From the NCBI RefSeq assembly GCF_000799165.1, contig NZ_JUGF01000001.1:248001-312000 (forward strand): a DNA stretch of 64,000 nt, in the 5' to 3' direction. Made by a program: the position numbers and the translations under genes. Below the pieces are notes generated by a model. It did no database searches. It saw only the letters and a list, made by a program, of their open reading frames with translations, and was not told the origin of the DNA. How positions within the stretch are numbered: the stretch's first letter is position 1; each line of letters starts with the position of its first letter. This DNA comes from Methylotenera versatilis 7. GTDB taxonomy: Bacteria; Pseudomonadota; Gammaproteobacteria; Burkholderiales; Methylophilaceae. Below, piece after piece: positions 43,636 to 50,941 of the stretch.

Positions 43636-44283
43636 ATGGAACCATTTGTAAACGTACGCGACAGGCCTATCTGGATTGTAAAGATAGGTGGCAGCCTGTT
43701 AGGTTCTCCTGAATTAGAGCGTTGGTTAGCCATATTTGCAAAGTTCAGTGACGGTAATATCATTATCGTGCCAGGTGGCGGCGTGTTTGCCGATGCCGTG
43801 CGCGATGCACAAAAACTATCTAAAATCAGCGATGCCTGTGCGCATCGTTTAGCTGTGCTGGCGATGGATCAATATGGATTATTGCTGGCAAATATGAATC
43901 CGCTGCTCGCCACTGCAAGAACGCAACTGGAAATTGATGAGCGCACATGGCAGCATCGCGGCATTGTCTGGTTGCCAAGCCATATGGTGCTATCAGACGA
44001 TAGTATTCCGCAAAGCTGGGATGTGACGTCTGACAGTATTGCGGCATGGTTGGCGCAAAAACTTAATGCGCAGCATTTAATTTTAGTGAAATCGGATAAG
44101 CCGAATACGCCGGAATTAAGCCTTAAAGTGATGACGCAAAGTGGTGTGCTAGATGAAGCTTTCAGTGATTTTGTGCTGAATAAGACTTTTGGCAAATGGA
44201 TGTTAAACAAGACCGATTACACCCATTTTTTAGATGGCTTGAGTGAATTAACCTTGGATAAAGTAGGCTCATCTATTCATTAA
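43636..44283 (+). CDS. Amino acid kinase family protein, MfnE-like
   Basis: 215 residues. IWIVKIGGSLLGS is the glycine-rich phosphate loop, and IIIVPGGGVFADAVRDAQKLSKISDACAHRLAVLAM follows the COG2054 pattern. LVKSDKPN near residue 152 is the later nucleotide site. Archaeal MfnE phosphorylates 5-(aminomethyl)-3-furanmethanol phosphate to the diphosphate used by MfnF. The same step is inferred here. AAGGA lies 9 bases before the ATG. It lies 119 bp after pabB. Confidence 0.83.
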   Translation: MEPFVNVRDRPIWIVKIGGSLLGSPELERWLAIFAKFSDGNIIIVPGGGVFADAVRDAQKLSKISDACAHRLAVLAMDQYGLLLANMNPLLATARTQLEIDERTWQHRGIVWLPSHMVLSDDSIPQSWDVTSDSIAAWLAQKLNAQHLILVKSDKPNTPELSLKVMTQSGVLDEAFSDFVLNKTFGKWMLNKTDYTHFLDGLSELTLDKVGSSIH

Positions 44284-44359
44284 AAAATTCTGTTATTAAA
44301 ACCATGTCATTAACAACTGCATCAGTAAAAGTAAGTAATTGTTTACAAGGAAATAAGCC

Positions 44360-44746
44360 ATGACAGCAACCGTTTATTCCGAGTCAGAAGTAAAAGCAAA
44401 GCTTGAAAGCGAGCTGCCGCAGTGGTTTTTAGAAAATGGCTGGATACGCCGTAAGTACAAAACCAGCGGCTGGAAAGCCACTTTGATGGTGGTCAATACG
44501 ATAGGGCATTTGGCAGAAGCTGCGTGGCACCATCCCGATTTAACCGTTTCTTATGCTTTTGTGATCGTTAAGTTATGCACGCATGATGCCAAAGGCATCA
44601 CTGATAAAGATTTTGAATTGGCGTTAAAAATTGAGCAAGTGATTGGCTGGCAGCCAGCGAAACAGGTGAATGCAGACGGTTCAAAAAGTGCGTTGGAAGG
44701 CACGCCAAACGATGATGCAAGGTTTAAATATATTAAATATGATTGA
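44360..44746 (+). CDS. Pterin-4a-carbinolamine dehydratase family protein
   Basis: 128 residues, slightly longer than usual. The family motif is HLAEAAWHHPDLTVSYAFVIVKLCTHDAKGITDKDFELA, with the His-His pair and the later His of the active site. It dehydrates 4a-hydroxy-tetrahydropterins. No phenylalanine hydroxylase is nearby; similar genes accompany methylotroph pterin clusters, so it may act in H4MPT metabolism or as a pterin-handling protein. AAGGA lies 12 bases before the ATG. It is the last gene of this cofactor cluster. Confidence 0.9.
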   Translation: MTATVYSESEVKAKLESELPQWFLENGWIRRKYKTSGWKATLMVVNTIGHLAEAAWHHPDLTVSYAFVIVKLCTHDAKGITDKDFELALKIEQVIGWQPAKQVNADGSKSALEGTPNDDARFKYIKYD

Positions 44747-44908
44747 ATGGTAAATTTCGGCAGCGGATTCAACATTTAAGCTGCAAGCACTAATGCGCAG
44801 CCAAAATGTCAATTTTCCTCAGATTAAGTCGGCAATTAACACTTTCATCTATGGCACGCAATGTGCCCAGCTTTAACGGAAATCATCAAACATAATATAT
44901 AAAGCATT

Positions 44909-44944
44909 GGTTGTATATGGCCAACAATTCGGTTGTATACAACC
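44909..44944. promoter_or_regulatory. Repeated GGTTGTATA sites upstream of the ECF sigma gene
   Basis: GGTTGTATA occurs at 44909-44917 and again at 44931, 22 bp (two helical turns) later, where it is part of the perfect 14-bp palindrome GGTTGTATACAACC (44931-44944). This lies 116 bp before the sigma gene and looks like a regulator binding region. The rest of the 313-bp gap 44747-45059 shows only short AT-rich inverted repeats (GATAT/ATATC at 44953-44968). Confidence 0.5.
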
Positions 44945-45059
44945 AATATTTTGATATCTAAAAATATCTCGTCAATAAATTGTATATAAAACAGTAGTTT
45001 ATTGATATCTTGAAATTGGAACAGATATTGCGTCTATACATTACTTATCAAGGATGTAG

Positions 45060-45581
45060 ATGATGCAAATTGACCAAAGTTTGAATAATGCGTTGATTAA
45101 TAGCTTTTATATTAACCATAATGTCTGGCTGCATAAATGGTTATTAAAAAAACTAGGCTCTAGTTTTGATGCTGCTGATCTGACGCAAGATACTTTTATC
45201 AGCTTATTAACTAAAAACCGTCATGAACCTATTCATGAGCCGCGTGCCTATTTAACTCGAATTGCGCATGATTTAATGGTGAATCATTTGCGTCGCCGTG
45301 ATTTAGAGCGTGCGTATAACGCCACTTTGTGTGACCCTTATCTGATCGAATACCCATCGCCGGAGATTCGTGCGATAGCGCTTGAGTCGCTTATTGCCAT
45401 TGACAAAATGTTGAGTGCATTGCCGCCTAAGGTGCGTTCCGCTTATTTATTAATGCAATTGGATGGCTTAAAACATAAAGAAATCGCTGAACAATTGAAT
45501 ATTTCAGTTAAAACAGTCGGTGTATATATCGCAAAAGCGGTATTACACTGCCTCTCGTATGAATTGTCTATAGAAGCGTAA
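45060..45581 (+). CDS. ECF sigma factor, FecI-like
   Basis: 173 residues. Region 2 covers about residues 15-80 (DAADLTQDTFISLLTKNR, PRAYLTRIAHDLMVNHLRRRDLE), and region 4 about 115-165 (ALPPKVRSAYLLMQLDGLKHKEIAEQLNISVKTVGVYIAKA). It should direct RNA polymerase to the receptor gene at 46765. AAGGA precedes the start; a second ATG follows directly at 45063. The FecR gene begins 7 bp later, forming a sigma/anti-sigma pair. Confidence 0.93.
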   Translation: MMQIDQSLNNALINSFYINHNVWLHKWLLKKLGSSFDAADLTQDTFISLLTKNRHEPIHEPRAYLTRIAHDLMVNHLRRRDLERAYNATLCDPYLIEYPSPEIRAIALESLIAIDKMLSALPPKVRSAYLLMQLDGLKHKEIAEQLNISVKTVGVYIAKAVLHCLSYELSIEA

Positions 45582-45588
45582 TCGCTGC

Positions 45589-46536
45589 ATGTCTGCCAAA
45601 CCAAATGAATCTTTAATTGCCGCAAGCCGCTGGTTTTCACTGCTTTCCTCAGAAGAAGCAAAACCGGAAGACTTTGCAGCATGGCAACGCTGGAAAGACA
45701 ATAGTGATGAGAATCGTCTTGCATGGCAACGCGTTGAAGATTTAGGCATGCGCTTAGCCAGCTTACCCCCCAATATTCATGCAGAAACTTTTGCACAAGT
45801 TACTTCACCCAACAGACGCCATATTTTAAAGCAAATGGCTGTTTTATTAGGCGTGGGTACCTGCACATTACTGATGGTCGAACGCAAACCCTGGCAAGAG
45901 ATACTTGCCGACCAAACAACTGCGACTGGTGATATGCGTGCACTGAAACTGCCAGATGGCAGCCAAATTTTCATTAATACTGCATCGGCAATCAATATTG
46001 ATTTCACCTCTAAACAACGTTCAATCAAACTTATTAAAGGTGAAATACTTATTCATACTGCGCAAGAGCTTACTAATGGTTACCGCCCGTTTAGCGTCAC
46101 TACCAAGCATGGTACGGCCACAGCACTTGGCACCAAGTTTAACGTGCGCATGTTTGATTATCACAGTAAAGCCAGCGTATACGAAGGCGCTGTAAGGATT
46201 AACCCAGCAGATAAAAATCAAGACTCTATTACTATTCAGGCTGGGCAATCTGCCATATTTGATGAAAATACCTACACGCCAGTTGAACAAGAAACCAGCA
46301 GCGCTTGGGCTAAAGGTTTGCTGGTTGTTTACAGCATGCCATTAAATGAATTTGTTGCGGAATTGTCGCGCTATCGAAATGGATTAATCCGTTGCGAACC
46401 ATCGGTAAGCCAATTATTAGTATCTGGTTCTTTTTACACAAATGATACCGATGCAGTATTGGCAAGGTTGCCTGATATTTTGCCCGTTAAAATTCAAAGC
46501 CGCACGCGCTACTGGGTAACGATTAGCCCAGCATAA
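45589..46536 (+). CDS. FecR-family anti-sigma regulator
   Basis: 315 residues. The cytoplasmic N-terminal domain (about 1-75) has RWFSLLSSEEAKPEDFAAWQRWK and ENRLAWQRVEDLG, which bind the sigma factor. One membrane helix lies at about 83-102 (MAVLLGVGTCTLLMVE). The periplasmic FecR domain (about 115-225) has MRALKLPDGSQIFINTASA and FSVTTKHGTATALGTKFNVR. It senses the receptor's signalling domain and controls the ECF sigma factor. Confidence 0.93.
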   Translation: MSAKPNESLIAASRWFSLLSSEEAKPEDFAAWQRWKDNSDENRLAWQRVEDLGMRLASLPPNIHAETFAQVTSPNRRHILKQMAVLLGVGTCTLLMVERKPWQEILADQTTATGDMRALKLPDGSQIFINTASAINIDFTSKQRSIKLIKGEILIHTAQELTNGYRPFSVTTKHGTATALGTKFNVRMFDYHSKASVYEGAVRINPADKNQDSITIQAGQSAIFDENTYTPVEQETSSAWAKGLLVVYSMPLNEFVAELSRYRNGLIRCEPSVSQLLVSGSFYTNDTDAVLARLPDILPVKIQSRTRYWVTISPA

Positions 46537-46585
46537 CTTCTCACGCACTTTTTAAAAAATCGCTACAAAAATTATATTTAAGCCA

Positions 46586-46637
46586 TATTGCAAAGTGGTA
46601 TTTCAAAACGATATTTCCAGGCAATATTTCAAAGAGA
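46586..46637 (+). repeat. 13-bp tandem repeats before the FecA-like receptor gene
   Basis: Four head-to-tail units start at 46586, 46599, 46612 and 46625: TATTGCAAAGTGG, TATTTCAAAACGA, TATTTCCAGGCAA and TATTTCAAAGAGA. A decayed fifth may follow at 46638. They lie 128-179 bp before the start codon, in the region where the ECF-dependent promoter is expected. Confidence 0.6.
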
Positions 46638-46764
46638 TATTGATAGACACTTAAAATTATTTAAATTATTTTTCATAAAAAACTCCTTTTTTCTACCTCT
46701 CATACGGCGTAGTGAGTAAGAGACACAAAATCGTAATAGCGATGATTAAGGGAGCATAAGAAAA

Positions 46765-49700
46765 ATGGGGCAATATCAGGTATCTAAGCAGTTGAATAAA
46801 ACCCAATTCAACAAAAGCAAGCGCAATACAACGGCTAAGCATAAGGGTTATCACAAGCAACTAATCACCACCATCGGTTTATTGGGCTTGGTTTTAGAAC
46901 CCACCGTATTAGTGGCCGCAGGCGATTTAATAAAAACCATCCCCAAACAAGCTTACTCAATACCCGCTGGCCCACTTAATAGCGCATTACCAAAATATAC
47001 TGAGCAAGCTGGCGTCATGTTGGGATACGACCCTGCATTAACGGAAGGTTTAACTTCTTCGGGATTAAAAGGTGAATATGGATTTGCCGATGGTTTTAAA
47101 GAGCTTCTGAAAGGCTCTGGGCTGGAAGTCATCAGTAACCCAAAAGGCGAACTGGAGCTGAGAAAAGCCCCTGTTATTAAAGTCAGTGAAAGTGAAAATC
47201 TACCCCTAAATGCAGAACTGAGTACAGTACAAGTCCGCGCCAAACGTTTCTACGAAATAGGCCCATTACCAGGCTTAGGTTTAACCAAAGAAGAAATTCC
47301 TGGAAACGTGCAAAGCATCACTGCTAAAGAGATTAAAGAGTCCCACTCATTAAGTCTCACAGACTTAATGAACAAAAAACTGCAATCCGTCACTGTCAAC
47401 GACTACCAAGGCAACCCTTTTCAAATGGATGTGCAGTATAGAGGCTTTACCGCAGGTCCACAGATCGGTACACCACAGGGCTTAAGCGTTTTCTTTGATG
47501 GTATTCGCGTAAACGAGCCTTTCGGTGATGTGGTGAACTGGGACATGATCCCCATGAATGCTATCGCAAATTTTGATGTTTTCCCTGGGTCAAATCCATT
47601 ATTTGGCCTAGGAACATTGGGGGGGGCAATTTCTGTTAAAACAAAAGATGGTTTTAACAACGAAGGTGTCGATGCAGAAGTTCTGACTGGATCATTTGGC
47701 AGAAAACAACTACAAGTTGAAGGTGGCTGGAATAACGGTACGGTTGCTTTATTTGGTGCAGGCAACTTTTTTATGGAAGATGGCTGGCGTGACAACTCTC
47801 CAAGTAAGGTGAATCAGTTCTTTGGTAAAGCTAGCTACCGTGGTGATAAGTTAGATTTAAGTTTTAGCAGTCTGATTGTTGGCAATGATCTGGTGGGAAA
47901 CGGCGTTGTGCCAACTAACTTTTATGAACAAGATCGTAATAGTGTATTTACCAGCCCAGATACGACTAAAAATCGTCTTGCGCAGTTTCAGCTAGCTGGA
48001 AATTATTTTGTAAATGACAACTTTACAGTAACGGGGCAAGTGTATAGACGCAACAGCAAACGTAAACAAAAAAATGCAGACGTATACAGTCAATATGGTA
48101 CACAGGCTTTAAGTCAAAATTTTGCAGAAGGTGAAGATTACACTTGTAAGTTTAGAAGTACTAACGGATTGGGCATTCCAGATTATGTGGTATTCGATAT
48201 TCCTGATCCGAATGACTATTCATCCAGCCCGTTCTTAATGGAGCTATTTAATGGTAACTATGATCCTAATTTATTAAGTTCCCAAGACTTGCCAGACTAT
48301 TTCTTGGCAGGTGTGAAATCTGAAATTGCATTTTTTCAAAATCCAACAGTAGCAGTAATTGCCAATCAATATACAACTGTTCCTAATTCAGGTGCAGAAA
48401 CTACTTATTCAAATGGGGAGGTTTCTTATATATTTGAAGGTATAAATTTAAGTCCAAATTTTGCTGCACCTGACCCATCATTTCCTGTTGATTTTAATGT
48501 GTTTGCTGCAATAGGGGCCTCTTTTTTCTATACTACAGACGGTGTTAAGCACGTGGTGGCCTTCAAACAGGCTGTAAATGGCGATAACTGCATAAATACT
48601 CAAGCTACTAGCGAAGCGGGTATTGTCTATAATCCACTTTATGATGCGAACGGTAGACCAAGGCTTGTAGATGGTGCAGGTGCGGGTGATACAGGAGTAG
48701 TAGAAGGTATACCTACCGCGGTGATTACAAATAACCAGATAAATCAGATTGTTGATGGTGCTTCCGTTCAACTAAACTGGAACTTAGACAAGCATAAATT
48801 TATGGTGGGTGTATCAATAGATAATGCCTATGCTGAATACAAAAATAGTCAACGGTTAGGTTTTTTTGATGCCAAGCGCGATGGGTCATTAGATCCTGAT
48901 CGTGCATTAGATATTTACAGGGCCGCAGATCAGGACATTGAAAACAATAATTTTGATGGTAATTCGCTGACTAAAAGTATCTATGCAAGTGAAACCTGGA
49001 GTCCAGTTGAGACAGTGCATGTCACAGGAGCTGTGCGCTACAACCAAACAAGGGTAAAAAGTACATTGGCAGCCAGAGATGCGGGCCAAGCTGAAATTTC
49101 ACTGTCGGATTTATTAAATTATCCAAACCTTTTCGATCTGTGCACAGACGCCGCTTGTAATATTGAAACAGGATATAGAGTTTCAGACGGTTTAATTTCA
49201 AAACTACCCCCCGAGTCTGAGAAATTCAGTTATTACTCCCTCAACCCTTCACTAGGTTCAACCTGGCAAATTAAAGAAAATTTAAATCTATATGCCAACT
49301 GGTCGCAGGGAACACGTACACCCAGTGTGATCGAACTAGGCTGCGCCATTGATAAAACGCCTGTAAGTTTTGCAGGTGGATATACAGTACCAAGGAGTGT
49401 TGCGTTGGGTCGTTCGTGTCAACTTCCGAATGGATTGTCGGGAGACCCTTTTTTACCGCAAGTCAAAGCGGAAACATTTGATTTAGGTATGCGCGGGCGA
49501 TGGGCAAATGCTGTTGATTGGAATTTTGGTTACTACCGCACAGAACTTAAAGATGATATTTACATGGTGACTTATTCTGGTAACCAAAATTTCTTTGACA
49601 GTATTGGTAAAACACGCCGCCAAGGTCTTGAAATGGGTATGAATGGTGAGTTAGGAAAGTTAAGGTTTGGGCTTAATTATGCGTTAACAGATGCTAAATT

Positions 49701-50319
49701 TCGCAGTACGTTTATTACTGCATCGAATGACAATAGCAGTACACAAAATGCACAATTGACTACTGATGGTGAACTCGCTGGCGTGATAACGGTTAAGCCT
49801 GGCAGCACCATTCCAGGTGTGTCCTTACACAATCTCAATGCCAGCTTGAGTTACGATGTCACGGAAAAATGGACAGTAGGTATGAGTGCCGTAATGCATT
49901 CATGGTCATATTTAAGAGGTAATGAAAATAACGAACACAGAAAAGGTGTTGCCATACCTGTTTCAGTTCTAACATTTGATACAGTCACAAACCAATTTGT
50001 TCGTTCCACTGTTTCTCGTCAGCCAACGACAAATCCTGGGAAAATTCCCGGATATACAGTTTTCAACTTCCAAACTAGTTTTAAATTTTCACCCGAATGG
50101 ACTGCAACACTACTAGTTAATAATATTTTTGATAAAGAATATTTCAGTGCGGGGCGATTAGGTAGAAACGCATTTTCGCCAAGTATTAATGGTGCCATTG
50201 GACCAGATGGCTATAACCATAACTCAAGTGATTGGTTAAGTACCAATTTCATTGGCCCAGGCGCACCAAGAGCTGCATGGTTCGCGCTAAGGTACTCGTT
50301 TGTTCCAGACAAGAAATGA
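46765..50319 (+). CDS. FecA-like TonB-dependent transducer with secretin/TonB short N-terminal domain
   Basis: 1184 residues, much longer than the usual 750-850 of FecA-type receptors. A long N-terminal leader precedes the hydrophobic signal (ITTIGLLGLVLEPTVLVAAG, about 36-56). The STN signalling domain follows (about 62-130; YSIPAGPLNSALPKYTEQAGVMLGY). The plug covers about 150-300 (EIPGNVQSITAKEI, MDVQYRGFTAGP, FFDGIRVNEPFGD, GSNPLFGLGTLGGAISVKTKDG). The barrel carries very long loops, about 440-650, and ends FALRYSFVPDKK. It should bind an unknown ligand outside and signal to FecR and the ECF sigma factor upstream. A G8 run lies in the plug coding region (47619-47626). Confidence 0.9.
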   Translation: MGQYQVSKQLNKTQFNKSKRNTTAKHKGYHKQLITTIGLLGLVLEPTVLVAAGDLIKTIPKQAYSIPAGPLNSALPKYTEQAGVMLGYDPALTEGLTSSGLKGEYGFADGFKELLKGSGLEVISNPKGELELRKAPVIKVSESENLPLNAELSTVQVRAKRFYEIGPLPGLGLTKEEIPGNVQSITAKEIKESHSLSLTDLMNKKLQSVTVNDYQGNPFQMDVQYRGFTAGPQIGTPQGLSVFFDGIRVNEPFGDVVNWDMIPMNAIANFDVFPGSNPLFGLGTLGGAISVKTKDGFNNEGVDAEVLTGSFGRKQLQVEGGWNNGTVALFGAGNFFMEDGWRDNSPSKVNQFFGKASYRGDKLDLSFSSLIVGNDLVGNGVVPTNFYEQDRNSVFTSPDTTKNRLAQFQLAGNYFVNDNFTVTGQVYRRNSKRKQKNADVYSQYGTQALSQNFAEGEDYTCKFRSTNGLGIPDYVVFDIPDPNDYSSSPFLMELFNGNYDPNLLSSQDLPDYFLAGVKSEIAFFQNPTVAVIANQYTTVPNSGAETTYSNGEVSYIFEGINLSPNFAAPDPSFPVDFNVFAAIGASFFYTTDGVKHVVAFKQAVNGDNCINTQATSEAGIVYNPLYDANGRPRLVDGAGAGDTGVVEGIPTAVITNNQINQIVDGASVQLNWNLDKHKFMVGVSIDNAYAEYKNSQRLGFFDAKRDGSLDPDRALDIYRAADQDIENNNFDGNSLTKSIYASETWSPVETVHVTGAVRYNQTRVKSTLAARDAGQAEISLSDLLNYPNLFDLCTDAACNIETGYRVSDGLISKLPPESEKFSYYSLNPSLGSTWQIKENLNLYANWSQGTRTPSVIELGCAIDKTPVSFAGGYTVPRSVALGRSCQLPNGLSGDPFLPQVKAETFDLGMRGRWANAVDWNFGYYRTELKDDIYMVTYSGNQNFFDSIGKTRRQGLEMGMNGELGKLRFGLNYALTDAKFRSTFITASNDNSSTQNAQLTTDGELAGVITVKPGSTIPGVSLHNLNASLSYDVTEKWTVGMSAVMHSWSYLRGNENNEHRKGVAIPVSVLTFDTVTNQFVRSTVSRQPTTNPGKIPGYTVFNFQTSFKFSPEWTATLLVNNIFDKEYFSAGRLGRNAFSPSINGAIGPDGYNHNSSDWLSTNFIGPGAPRAAWFALRYSFVPDKK

Positions 50320-50351
50320 TGAAAATTGAGGATTGAAATTATAGATAGTAA

Positions 50352-50380
50352 AAATAATAGGGGACAGACCACTATTATTT
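50352..50380. repeat. REP-like hairpin with GGGACAGACCA loop
   Basis: AAATAATAG and CTATTATTT are perfect 9-bp arms around an 11-base loop with GGGACAGACCA. The GGGACAGACCA core recurs, from memory, in short extragenic repeats associated with REP-type transposases. No such transposase gene is in the window. Confidence 0.45.
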
Positions 50381-50435
50381 GATAGAAGCGTAGTCTCGAT
50401 GAAATGAAATTGAGGGAAATCGAATCACCACTACC

Positions 50436-50460
50436 CCTTGATCGCTTTGCTTTATCAAGG
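50436..50460. other. Second hairpin in the 50320-50554 gap
   Basis: CCTTGAT pairs with ATCAAGG over an 11-base loop. It may be part of the same repeat element as the hairpin at 50352-50380. Confidence 0.35.
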
Positions 50461-50554
50461 CTACGCTATATGGAGTTTTCGCTTAAAGGCTCTGAATGAC
50501 GAGAAATAGGAGTAAATGGTTAAGCAATAAACAACTTCAATTAAGACTGAATAA

Positions 50555-50809
50555 ATGAATCACTTAAATATGTTAATAAAAAATATAAAAACATCAAAAG
50601 ATTTAAACCCATCAGAGCCTGCTGACCTTGCCACTATTGTGCGTGAGGTAAAGCAGCATGGGTTTTATTCGGCTTATTGTGCTAATTTAATTCAGGGTAT
50701 TGATGACCATAAGGTGCTAATGGCTGAAATTAGAAAAATGGCTACTCGTGCCAATTTGCAGGTGACGTTTAATGCAGAGGAAAGTATCTGTATTTTTGAG
50801 GCTTATTGA
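50555..50809 (+). CDS. Small protein of unknown function
   Basis: 84 residues, soluble, mostly helical with a likely beta strand near the C-terminus (LQVTFNAEESICIFEAY). Mixed charge, two Cys (residues ~41 and ~79), no signal peptide or membrane helix. The start is uncertain: no strong ribosome site precedes 50555, and an in-frame ATG lies at 50570. Its codon use is like that of neighbours, so it is probably real. It is separated from the convergent RND gene by a large inverted repeat. No family is recognised. Confidence 0.5.
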   Translation: MNHLNMLIKNIKTSKDLNPSEPADLATIVREVKQHGFYSAYCANLIQGIDDHKVLMAEIRKMATRANLQVTFNAEESICIFEAY

Positions 50810-50822
50810 TATTAGCCAGATG

Positions 50823-50892
50823 TATTGAATATCTGTATTAACCAGTTGAATACATTAACGATTGCCAATATATTGTGTGCAGATATTCAATA
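50823..50892. repeat. 13-bp inverted repeat enclosing 44 bp
   Basis: TATTGAATATCTG (50823-50835) and CAGATATTCAATA (50880-50892) are perfect inverted arms. The 44 bases between contain a further TTGAATA. It fills most of the space between the convergent 84-residue gene and the RND gene, and could be a shared transcription end or a small MITE-like element. Confidence 0.55.
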
Positions 50893-50941
50893 TTTATAAC
50901 CTAAATTTATAATCTAGGCACTATTTCTAGCTTAAGCTTGG

